Assembly: GCA_023250495.1 (NCBI GenBank)
Contig: JAHFAP010000130.1
Span: 1 to 8,849, forward strand
Direction of reading: 5' to 3'
DNA length: 8,849 nucleotides
Source of the DNA: Deltaproteobacteria bacterium
GTDB lineage: Bacteria > Desulfobacterota > Binatia > UBA9968
Positions 1-5,971 of the stretch are shown here, piece after piece; position 1 is the stretch's first letter; the number at the start of each line of letters is the position of its first letter. The notes beneath the pieces were generated by a model. The model saw only the letters and a program-made list of their open reading frames with translations, was not told the origin of the DNA and did no database searches. The position numbers and the translations under genes were made by a program.

Positions 1-317
1 TTGCGCCGCGCCCGGTAGTCCACCACGCGATCCTGGCCATCCTGCCGGTAGGCGTCCGCATCATCGGGACGCCCTCCCAACTCCTCACCCAAGAAGAGAT
101 AGCCGATGCCTGCGTCCTCGATCATCTTGTCAAAGCCCGGCTGGCTGAACTGTGGGAACCGGCTGCTGCGCGGCTGGCTGCGCACATCAATGAGCAGGTC
201 AACAGATTGATCCTTGAGAAGCTGGACGAATGGCAAGAAATCCAAGTTCGAGTGGCCCACTGTGAAGAGGGGCAGACAGTTCTGAGAATCCGGTACCGAC
301 ACAGAATCCGCCGCCAT
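1..317 (-). CDS. DUF488 family protein, 3' end cut off by the window edge
   Basis: The N-terminal 105 residues of a DUF488-family protein are visible and the rest runs off the left edge. Family marks, numbered from the ATG at 317, are TVGHS (19-23), the IDVRSQPRS segment (43-51) and LGEELGGRP (76-84), in the usual order. The biochemical role of DUF488 proteins is not settled. I chose the start at 317 because a good Shine-Dalgarno sequence, GAGGGAG (323-329 on the minus strand), lies 5 nt upstream of it. An in-frame ATG at 350 would add 11 residues but has no such site. The gene begins about 40 bp beyond the tRNA-Gly fragment at 359-403, on the side that should be original chromosome rather than inserted island. 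Family assignment is firm; function is unknown. Confidence 0.82.
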   Translation of the reverse strand, partial: MAADSVSVPDSQNCLPLFTVGHSNLDFLPFVQLLKDQSVDLLIDVRSQPRSSRFPQFSQPGFDKMIEDAGIGYLFLGEELGGRPDDADAYRQDGQDRVVDYRARR

Positions 318-358
318 CGAGGCTCCCTCTGCATGGATTCTATCCGTCATTGAAAGAA

Positions 359-403
359 TGGAGCGGGAGACGGGAATCGAACCCGCGACGTCCAGCTTGG
401 GAA
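359..403 (-). other. 3' half of tRNA-Gly(CCC): integration attachment site
   Basis: On the minus strand these 45 bases read as the second half of a tRNA: anticodon loop TTCCCAA (403-397), 3' anticodon stem GCTGG, variable bases, T-stem GCGGG, T-loop TTCGATT, T-stem CCCGT, the 3' acceptor strand CTCCCGC, discriminator T and an encoded CCA (361-359). The loop gives anticodon CCC, hence glycine. Upstream of the loop the match stops: the bases there do not form the 5' anticodon stem, and no D-arm or 5' acceptor strand is present. It is therefore not a functional tRNA gene. Such fragments remain at one end of elements that integrate into the 3' part of a tRNA gene. By polarity the element lies at coordinates above 403 and the intact tRNA at its far end, outside this window. 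Confidence 0.85.
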
Positions 404-474
404 ATTGAACGCGGTTTGACAATAAACAATTTAGCGCCCACGGCATCGATTCCAGTTTACAGAAATTGATCGCG
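391..474. repeat. Imperfect direct repeat of about 23 bp overlapping the att site
   Basis: Positions 391-413 and 451-474 align with one gap at about 19 of 24 positions. Both read TCCAG, one variable base, TT, a short variable part, then GAAATTGA, one variable base and CGCG. The first copy straddles the boundary between the tRNA fragment and the island. The second lies wholly in the non-coding gap before the operon's last gene. Copies of a core-like sequence next to an attachment site could be integrase or excisionase binding sites, or a relic of an earlier insertion. Function is inferred only from position. Apart from these repeats I see no terminator or gene in 404-502. Confidence 0.4.
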
Positions 475-502
475 TTTTCAAAGACTTGGACCGGGCGGGA
501 TG

Positions 503-1073
503 TTAATGGACTAAAAATGGACTAATAACACTTGATCGAAGCAATTCGATCAGGCGGTTTTGCTCGTCTGCGGTTTGGCCGCCGCGACTGTTGGTCTCGA
601 TGGCAAAATCAATGACGTGTTGGATATACTCCTCTGGGACGCCGTGGCAACGGAGGCCGTAGACAATCCAGGAGACGTATGCCACGCTTGTCCAGAGGTC
701 GATATGGCGTTCCGCCGGCTTTACGAGAAAGGTGATCGCGTCCGCCACATTTGCCGTTGCGGTTGCGAACACGAATCGTTTTCTCGTCGTAGCGCTTTCC
801 TTCAATCTGCGCTAGAGTCTTTTGCCCATCCGTTCGTTTTCCACGAATGAAGTCGTCGGGTATCTCATACAAGACACCCCAGGCTTTTCGTCCCGAGGTG
901 GGCACAAGGTCCGCCGCCGCACAGCCGTTCGTTTGACTGTAAACGTCAAACGCAATGTCGAAGTCTTCAATGGTGCATGCACAGCCGCGATCTTCCGCGT
1001 TACCGTTCAGGCGATTTGGGCTGTTGAGACGGCCTGCCGTGCAGTTGGAGCCAGATTGGAAGATGAGGGGCAT
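503..1073 (-). pseudogene. Gamma-glutamylcyclotransferase-like protein, frameshifted
   Basis: Two overlapping minus-strand frames together make one protein of about 190 residues with the look of the gamma-glutamylcyclotransferase (GGCT/AIG2) fold. The first frame, from the ATG at 1073, carries the N-terminal GSN motif (residues 8-10, in FQSGSNC), the AWGVLYE strand (64-70) and the IEG site, whose Glu91 matches the catalytic acid of the family. After RVRNRNGK (101-108) the frame turns to unrelated residues. The expected continuation (ADAITFLVKPAE, then YVSWIVYGL and GVPEEYIQHVI) lies in the next frame and ends at 503. Removing one base near 749 joins the two seamlessly. The gene starts 20 bp after the HNH-SAVED effector stop, so it belongs to the same transcript. 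Known GGCT enzymes release 5-oxoproline from gamma-glutamyl compounds; the substrate here is unknown. The frameshift could be real or a sequencing error. Confidence 0.75.
505..525. repeat. Tandem 10-bp direct repeat, AATGGACTAA twice
   Basis: AATGGACTAA occurs at 505-514 and again at 516-525, an 11-bp period that places both copies on about the same face of the helix. The repeat overlaps the last codons and the stop codon of the degraded GGCT-like gene and lies about 100 bp from the tRNA-Gly attachment site. Paired short repeats at this distance from a core site resemble arm-type sites of tyrosine recombinases, but no integrase is in the window to match them to. Confidence 0.35.
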
Positions 1074-1093
1074 GGGTTCAGGTCAGTCGTAAG

Positions 1094-2242
1094 TTATGGG
1101 TCTCTAGTGATCGGGGTTCCTCCTGGTACAGTCAACGCATACTCGAATCCTCCACGCGCCCGATTCTCGTCGTAAATGTGCAGGGGTAGGTCGGCCTTTG
1201 GCATGATGATCCGGCCAAGTTCGACAGCCAGAGCCACAGGCATTGCCGGAAAAACGTGGATACTGGAATCGGTGCCGTGGCGCGACTTTATTCGATCCAG
1301 CAACACCCGCACCGTGCGTCGAAACTCCTCCGCCTGCTCCCTGGACTTGAGGAAATCGTTGTTTGGCCGTGAAATCGTTACGAGCCAAATCGTCGGATTC
1401 TCTAATACTGCTGCGATGCGGTCGACCGTGATAGTTGCACTTAACGACATGACGAGTGCTGGAGGACCATCGAGGTTAGCTGGCTCCTCGATCTGTAATC
1501 CCGAGTCGTCAGACAACGGTTGCCATCTCCATGTGACGGGCTCGCGGTGCAATTGGTAGATGTCAGCGGCAGGAATGTCGGAAAGCAATGCACCAAGATG
1601 CATAAGAAGCGGCTGTGGAGCCGCTGCAAAAACCGACAAATGCTGAATAGAGCCATCGGCCAAGCGGGGCTCGACATAGCGCGTGAACATTGCGTGCAAA
1701 TGGCGGCTCTCCGCTTCCCAGAACTCCGGGTCATGATCCATGGCAGAACTGTTCTTCATACCGAGCGAGATCGCCTGCGGTTCAGCCGGATAACGCTCGG
1801 GGAGCATTGCTTCAGTTGCTTTTTGAAATGAAACTGGGGAGCTAAGCTCTCCGATATTTGCGCCATAGAGCAGCACGTGGCTCTGTTTGTCGGCGGCAAG
1901 CGATGACACCAGCTCGATGCGGCTTTCGTGGGATGACTTCATGCGTCGCAATCGTTCGACGGGATGCCCCCCTATGTCCTCCTTATCTATCAATCTGTGG
2001 TGTACGTCACAGAGCAGCATCAGATTCGATATCTTGTCCTTGAGAACCTCTGACAACACGGCATCGCCGCGTGGCCCATCGGGACGGTCCGCAATGATAT
2101 GCGCTATGTATGCTGTATTGAATTCCACCTGTGTAAGCGTATCGAGCCAGAGAGGCTGGTTGCAGCCTTCGTATTCGCCTCGTCCGGCGGCGTGGCCCCA
2201 TAGACGGATTTTCACTTTTTCTGGGATATTGGCAATCGACAT
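1094..2242 (-). CDS. cap5: Cap5-like CBASS effector: HNH endonuclease fused to SAVED domain
   Basis: A 382-residue protein with an N-terminal HNH nuclease and a C-terminal SAVED domain, the architecture and size of Cap5 effectors of CBASS anti-phage systems. Such proteins bind a cyclic oligonucleotide through SAVED, assemble, and degrade DNA. HNH residues visible are His48 (in YIAHIIA), Asn73 (in SNLMLLC) and His82 (in CDVHHRLID), with Cys27 and Cys78 as likely zinc ligands. The SAVED part covers roughly 165-370: strands near SVFAAAP (203-209) and LVMSLSAT (263-270), then IHVFPAMPVALAVELG (328-343) and LPLHIYDEN (352-360), a typical ending. One oddity is Gly22, in GRGEYEGC, where I expect Cys in this family. 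The gene starts 24 bp after the CD-NTase stop with no clear ribosome-binding site, which suggests coupled translation. The domain call rests on motif recognition, not on a profile search. Confidence 0.88.
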   Translation of the reverse strand: MSIANIPEKVKIRLWGHAAGRGEYEGCNQPLWLDTLTQVEFNTAYIAHIIADRPDGPRGDAVLSEVLKDKISNLMLLCDVHHRLIDKEDIGGHPVERLRRMKSSHESRIELVSSLAADKQSHVLLYGANIGELSSPVSFQKATEAMLPERYPAEPQAISLGMKNSSAMDHDPEFWEAESRHLHAMFTRYVEPRLADGSIQHLSVFAAAPQPLLMHLGALLSDIPAADIYQLHREPVTWRWQPLSDDSGLQIEEPANLDGPPALVMSLSATITVDRIAAVLENPTIWLVTISRPNNDFLKSREQAEEFRRTVRVLLDRIKSRHGTDSSIHVFPAMPVALAVELGRIIMPKADLPLHIYDENRARGGFEYALTVPGGTPITRDP

Positions 2243-2266
2243 TTGTGCGTCATTTCGGCAACCGTC

Positions 2267-3199
2267 TCATGAAACGCTTGCCGGAAAGTAATCAGCGCCA
2301 AGGATTGTTTGCCAGGCCTCTATGGCCCCCGACTGGGTCGAAGATTCGTTCGCCAGACGCGCAGCACGGGCGTACAGTTCCATGACCTTGTGAAACTGGG
2401 TCCAGCTTGCCAGGCTCCATTCAGTGCTCGTGAAGATGTCGCGGTCACCGCACGGCGTTCGACAGACACTTGAATACCACGTCGAAGCTGGCGTAGCGGC
2501 AATGCATTCGAACAACGTCAGCAAGTAATTCGCAGGGCTTCCCAAGAACAATTCGTCAGAAAGCTTATGGAGAAGGCACTCAATGTGAAATGAGACGGCA
2601 TCAAGATTGAACTGTGTTCGGAGGTGTTTGAAAACTTTAATTGCTGGTATGAAGTTCCCGGCGGTCTTGTCCTGCCGGTTCTTCCAGCTCAACCATTGCT
2701 GGTGATATCTCGCATAGCCGTCTTCCCAATTACTCGATTCCGGCCGGTACAACCGAAATGGTTCCTTCTGCGGATCACTATTTCCGGCCTTAAAGACCAC
2801 GGGCAAGATCTCGACTTTGATTCCAAGATCGACTTTGATACACATGCTTGTCGGCCCAAATCGCAGCTTTGACTTGTAGCGGAGATCGGCGCGCAGTGGA
2901 GCCGCAATAATGTCGAAAATCTCATTTCGACCGTAGCCCCTGCCAGTTCCACCACCCGGATGCCACAAGTTGCATAGTGCTACGATATCCACATCATTGA
3001 TCGAGTAGATGGCGGTCTGCTGGCGGTATGAACCTTGAAGAAAACACGTCGGCGAGAGGACAGCCGCGGGACCGTCTGGATCCTCGATGAGGTCCTTGAT
3101 CGTGTTGTACTCTTTCGACGCGACAGACTCAAATGACGTGCCGGGGTTCAGCCTTCCAAAAAAACTTCTAAAGTTCGCCGTAAGGTAGTGGTTTGCCAT
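2267..3199 (-). CDS. cdn: CBASS CD-NTase (cyclic oligonucleotide synthase)
   Basis: A 310-residue nucleotidyltransferase of the CD-NTase (SMODS) type. These enzymes sense infection and make a cyclic di- or trinucleotide that switches on the neighbouring effector. The Pol-beta-type active site is clear: Gly56-Ser57 in FLQGSYRQQTA, then the metal-binding pair Asp69 and Asp71 in INDVDIVAL. The third acid is Asp124 or Glu130 in the KVDLGIKVEILPVV strand pair; Glu130, just before ILP, sits where the family's third carboxylate usually is. The helical C-terminal part, including the AGNFIPAIKVFKHLR helix (180-194), fits the OAS-like fold. The ATG at 3199 is 6 bp after the hsdS stop with no Shine-Dalgarno sequence between, so translation is probably coupled to hsdS. 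No Cap2/Cap3, HORMA or TRIP13 gene follows, so this is a minimal, type I-like CBASS. The clade and the nucleotide product cannot be read from sequence alone. Confidence 0.88.
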   Translation of the reverse strand: MANHYLTANFRSFFGRLNPGTSFESVASKEYNTIKDLIEDPDGPAAVLSPTCFLQGSYRQQTAIYSINDVDIVALCNLWHPGGGTGRGYGRNEIFDIIAAPLRADLRYKSKLRFGPTSMCIKVDLGIKVEILPVVFKAGNSDPQKEPFRLYRPESSNWEDGYARYHQQWLSWKNRQDKTAGNFIPAIKVFKHLRTQFNLDAVSFHIECLLHKLSDELFLGSPANYLLTLFECIAATPASTWYSSVCRTPCGDRDIFTSTEWSLASWTQFHKVMELYARAARLANESSTQSGAIEAWQTILGADYFPASVS

Positions 3200-3205
3200 A
3201 TAGGG

Positions 3206-4393
3206 CTATAATTCGCCGCCGAAGGCTTTGGAGAGGATGGAGGGCATGAGGGCATCGAGTTCGGCGGCGGTTTCAGATTGAAGTTTTTTCAGGGAATCCA
3301 CCTTGGCTTGGAGGTCGCCGAGATAGTCGACGATGCGGCGTTGTTCTGCGATTGGCGGTATTGGTAAAGGAATGTGTTTGAGCCTCTTCGAGGCAATGCC
3401 TTTTACGGTCGTTCCCATAGCCTTGGCGTATATGCTCTCGCGAACTTGCGGACTCATAAGCGCCTTCGAAAGAAACTCTCCGTCGACCGTGCCTTGCTTT
3501 GCCCGCAGCAAAAGGGTCCTCTGGGCGAGCGAAAAGCGACGGTCATCTGGCACGACTGCTGCTTCCCCGAGCGGAGCTTCCATCGTAAAGATCACGTCGC
3601 CAGGTTCCGGGATTCCCCGCGTCATGTACTTTTCGTACGTGTCTTCTGTAACGAACCTGTCCGTGTTCCAGTCTATTCTTCCGCCCTTGATATTTCGACT
3701 CGTCAGGTGGGGGATGCCGGCGTCTGTCACAGGGGGCGTCCTTCCCCGATAGTCGATCATGGCTTCGCAGCACTCCTCAACAGATAGGCGGCGCCAGCTG
3801 TCAGCCCCGGAGGCAGCGAACGCTCGGCGCCACCCAGACATAAGAACTGCATTCGTTTCTTCGATTGCTTCTCGCCGCAGCCGGCGGGTTTCCTCAACCT
3901 TTGCGGCCAATTCCTCGATGCGGGAGACGACGCGGCGTTGTTCGTCGAGAGGTGGGAGAGGAACCTCCATCATCAAGAACTTCTCTTCCTGAAGCCGTAC
4001 CCTGTTGGTTGTGCCCTCGCTGGCTCTTTTGCAGAGTTCGACAAACTGCCCTGTCTTGATGAACCATCCGAGAAACTCGGGCAAAGCCAGCGAACGCTCT
4101 ACATTGAACGCGGGAAAATCGTTGCTTACAATTGCACCAGCTAGGGATGCTGGCACTACGCCGAGCGCACCGTTCCGGGCATCTATTCGCGAGAGAATTA
4201 GTTGGCCTTCCCTGACAGCCAGTCGTCGACCAGCAGCGATTTCTGCGCCCCTGCTCATTCCACGCAGAACGACTCCCTTCCCCCACAAGCGGACGGTCAC
4301 TTCCTTGTATTCCCGATCTGGTTCAAGCGTGATCCAGTCGTCAGATTTGTGAAGGGCCTGTCCGAGTTTTATTGGATGCCAAGTGCCGTTCAT
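3206..4393 (-). CDS. hsdS: Type I restriction-modification specificity subunit HsdS
   Basis: A 395-residue specificity subunit, which recognises the bipartite DNA target for both methylation and cleavage and scaffolds the M2S and R2M2S complexes. Two target recognition domains are each followed by a conserved helical spacer: TRD1 about 1-145, spacer 1 from PLPPLDEQRRVVSRIEELAAK (146-165) to about 185, TRD2 about 198-343, and spacer 2 from PIPPIAEQRRIVDYLGDLQAK (344-364) to the end. The spacers are clearly repeats of each other, as expected of the family. The ATG at 4393 overlaps the natural hsdM stop as ATGA, a classic coupling arrangement, and the stop is 6 bp before the CD-NTase start. The gene looks intact and of normal length. 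The recognition sequence cannot be predicted from the TRDs by eye. Confidence 0.95.
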   Translation of the reverse strand: MNGTWHPIKLGQALHKSDDWITLEPDREYKEVTVRLWGKGVVLRGMSRGAEIAAGRRLAVREGQLILSRIDARNGALGVVPASLAGAIVSNDFPAFNVERSLALPEFLGWFIKTGQFVELCKRASEGTTNRVRLQEEKFLMMEVPLPPLDEQRRVVSRIEELAAKVEETRRLRREAIEETNAVLMSGWRRAFAASGADSWRRLSVEECCEAMIDYRGRTPPVTDAGIPHLTSRNIKGGRIDWNTDRFVTEDTYEKYMTRGIPEPGDVIFTMEAPLGEAAVVPDDRRFSLAQRTLLLRAKQGTVDGEFLSKALMSPQVRESIYAKAMGTTVKGIASKRLKHIPLPIPPIAEQRRIVDYLGDLQAKVDSLKKLQSETAAELDALMPSILSKAFGGEL

Positions 4394-4623
4394 AAGCGCT
4401 GATTTAATGCCTGTTTGATCTCCTGGAGTAACTCGGCGATGCGCTGCTCCTTTTGAAGGATGCTGTCGGCGAGCTGTTCCGGCGGCAGGTGCTCAAGGTC
4501 CTGCTTAGCGTTTGGGTTCTTGATATCGAAATTGGCGGAGATAAGGGTACCGTTCTCGTCGTACTTCAAAACATCCTTCGCCTTCACCTTCCATGCCAGC
4601 CCGTTTTCCTTGCGCTTCGCCCA
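4390..4623 (-). pseudogene. hsdM: Severed C-terminal segment of HsdM, after an in-frame TGA
   Basis: Directly after the TGA at 4624-4626, and in the same frame, 77 codons continue the HsdM sequence: W-A-K-R-K-E-N-G-L-A-W-K, then a segment containing DIKNPNAK and the helical tail with EQLADSILQKEQRIAELLQEI. This is the usual HsdM C-terminus, which in characterised type I systems helps bind HsdS. The segment ends with TGA overlapping the hsdS ATG by 4 bp. With no further stop or frameshift, the lesion looks recent. A GTG at 4585-4587 could start a separate 65-residue peptide, but I see no ribosome-binding site for it. The alternatives are UGA readthrough or a base-call error. Confidence 0.8.
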
Positions 4624-5958
4624 TCATTCAAGGCATGGGCGGAACTCCTCAAACTGCATGGGCTGGGTCTTGGTGTAATTCTTGCGGCCTTCGGGAAGGG
4701 GTTGCTCGTAATACCAGATGTCCTTTGTCGGTCCCGAGCGGTCAAAGAAAAGGAGATTCGTCGGGATCGATGTATAAGGGGCGAATACACCATTGGGTAG
4801 GCGGACAATCGTGTGGAGGTTGAAGTCTTTGAGCAATTCCTCTTTGATCCGAGCGCAGACACCATCGCCAAAGAGGACACCGTTAGGGACGACCATGCCG
4901 CACCGTCCGCCTTCTGACCCGCCGACCGGGCGACGGAGCTTTCGCATAATGAGTTGCAAGAACAAGAGGGCGGTTTCTGCCGTCTGCTTATCTTCCGGGA
5001 AGTTTGTAAGGATGCCCCGCTCCTCCTCCCCGCCAAATGGCGGGTTCGTCATAATCACATCCACGCGATCCTTGTCGCCGATCTCGCGCAACGGAAAGCG
5101 GAGCGCGTTTCCGGAATCAATCTCTGGGTATTCAAGGCCGTGGAGGAGCAAGTTCATTTGACAGAGAAGGTACGGGAGGGGTTTTGGCTCGATGCCGTGG
5201 AGTGTTCCGCGCTGGAGGCGCTTGTAGTCGTCGGCTTTCTTGCATTGCTTTTTCAAGTACTCGAAGGCCTCCACAAGGAATCCGCCGGTACCGGCCGCAG
5301 GGTCAAGAATGGTCTCGCCAAGTTGGGGGTTGATGACCGAAACGATAAACTTCACAACGGGGCGCGGGGTGTAGAACTCCCCGGAATCACCAGCCGAGTC
5401 CCGCATTTCCTTGAGCATGGATTCGTAGAGAAGACCCAGGGTGTGGATCTCGTCCTTTGAGGTGAAGTGCACCGCATTCACCTTGTTAATCACGTCGCGC
5501 AAAAGGTAGCCGTTGACCATGCGGTTGACGGTGCCTTCGAATACCCTGGCGATAACGTCGCGCCGGTCGCCGTTTGCACTCTCAAGGGATCGCAAGTACG
5601 CAAAGAGGCCTGCCCCGCGCTTCCCGTCCGGGCGGACGGCTTCGTCTTGGTTGATGAAAGCGATAAGCTCGGGACCCGTGATGCCGTCCGGTTTGGCCGC
5701 CCAATCGCGCCAGCGATAAGGAGATTCAATCGCGGGACGGAAGCGTTTGCCCGCGAGTTCCGCCTCCTCCTTGCGTACGTCCTCCAAATCATCGAGGAAT
5801 TTCAAGAACATCACCCATGTGAGCATCGGAAGGCGATCGAGGTCGCCGTTCAACCCCTTATCCTTGCGCATAATGTCGCGGCAGCTCTTGATGATGCTCG
5901 CGAGCTGCTGCGCGGTCGATTGTGGCGTTTCGGCTTTTGTTTTTTTGGCTCGGGCCAT
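4624..5958 (-). CDS. hsdM: Type I DNA methyltransferase subunit HsdM, main part, ended by premature TGA
   Basis: The methyltransferase subunit of the type I system, which transfers a methyl group from S-adenosylmethionine to adenine N6 in the HsdS target. I start it at the ATG at 5958 (protein MARAKK...), 13 bp after the hsdR stop; a longer frame to 6036 would overlap hsdR. It has the N-terminal HsdM helical domain (about 15-155), GEFYTPRPVVKFIV (193-206), SAM-binding motif I DPAAGTGGF (219-227) and catalytic motif IV NPPF (305-308). Translation stops after 444 residues at PCLE-TGA. The next codon is TGG and the frame stays open for 77 more residues that match the HsdM tail, so the intact protein would have about 522. 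TGA ends other genes here (CD-NTase and the natural hsdM end), so a reassigned code is unlikely. Without its tail HsdM may not assemble with HsdS. Confidence 0.9.
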   Translation of the reverse strand: MARAKKTKAETPQSTAQQLASIIKSCRDIMRKDKGLNGDLDRLPMLTWVMFLKFLDDLEDVRKEEAELAGKRFRPAIESPYRWRDWAAKPDGITGPELIAFINQDEAVRPDGKRGAGLFAYLRSLESANGDRRDVIARVFEGTVNRMVNGYLLRDVINKVNAVHFTSKDEIHTLGLLYESMLKEMRDSAGDSGEFYTPRPVVKFIVSVINPQLGETILDPAAGTGGFLVEAFEYLKKQCKKADDYKRLQRGTLHGIEPKPLPYLLCQMNLLLHGLEYPEIDSGNALRFPLREIGDKDRVDVIMTNPPFGGEEERGILTNFPEDKQTAETALLFLQLIMRKLRRPVGGSEGGRCGMVVPNGVLFGDGVCARIKEELLKDFNLHTIVRLPNGVFAPYTSIPTNLLFFDRSGPTKDIWYYEQPLPEGRKNYTKTQPMQFEEFRPCLE

Positions 5959-5971
5959 AAGAGTATGAATG

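Noticed and set aside
359..430. A complete tRNA gene at the att site
   Set aside because: The bases upstream of the anticodon loop cannot form the 5' anticodon stem, and no D-arm or 5' acceptor strand follows, so only a 3' fragment is present.
2804..2840. 18-bp in-frame near-repeat in the CD-NTase gene, encoding IKVDLG-IKVEIL
   Set aside because: It matches the two adjacent strands normally present around the third catalytic acid, so it probably reflects the protein fold rather than a recent duplication.
3206..4393. Internal HsdS repeats as evidence of a phase-variable or recombined specificity locus
   Set aside because: The two helical spacers are a universal HsdS feature. There is no second hsdS copy, inverted repeat or recombinase gene in the window.
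4585..4587. GTG as a true start of a separate 65-residue protein after hsdM
   Set aside because: The frame continues upstream through Trp-rich HsdM-like sequence to the TGA, and no ribosome-binding site is visible. A severed hsdM tail explains it better.
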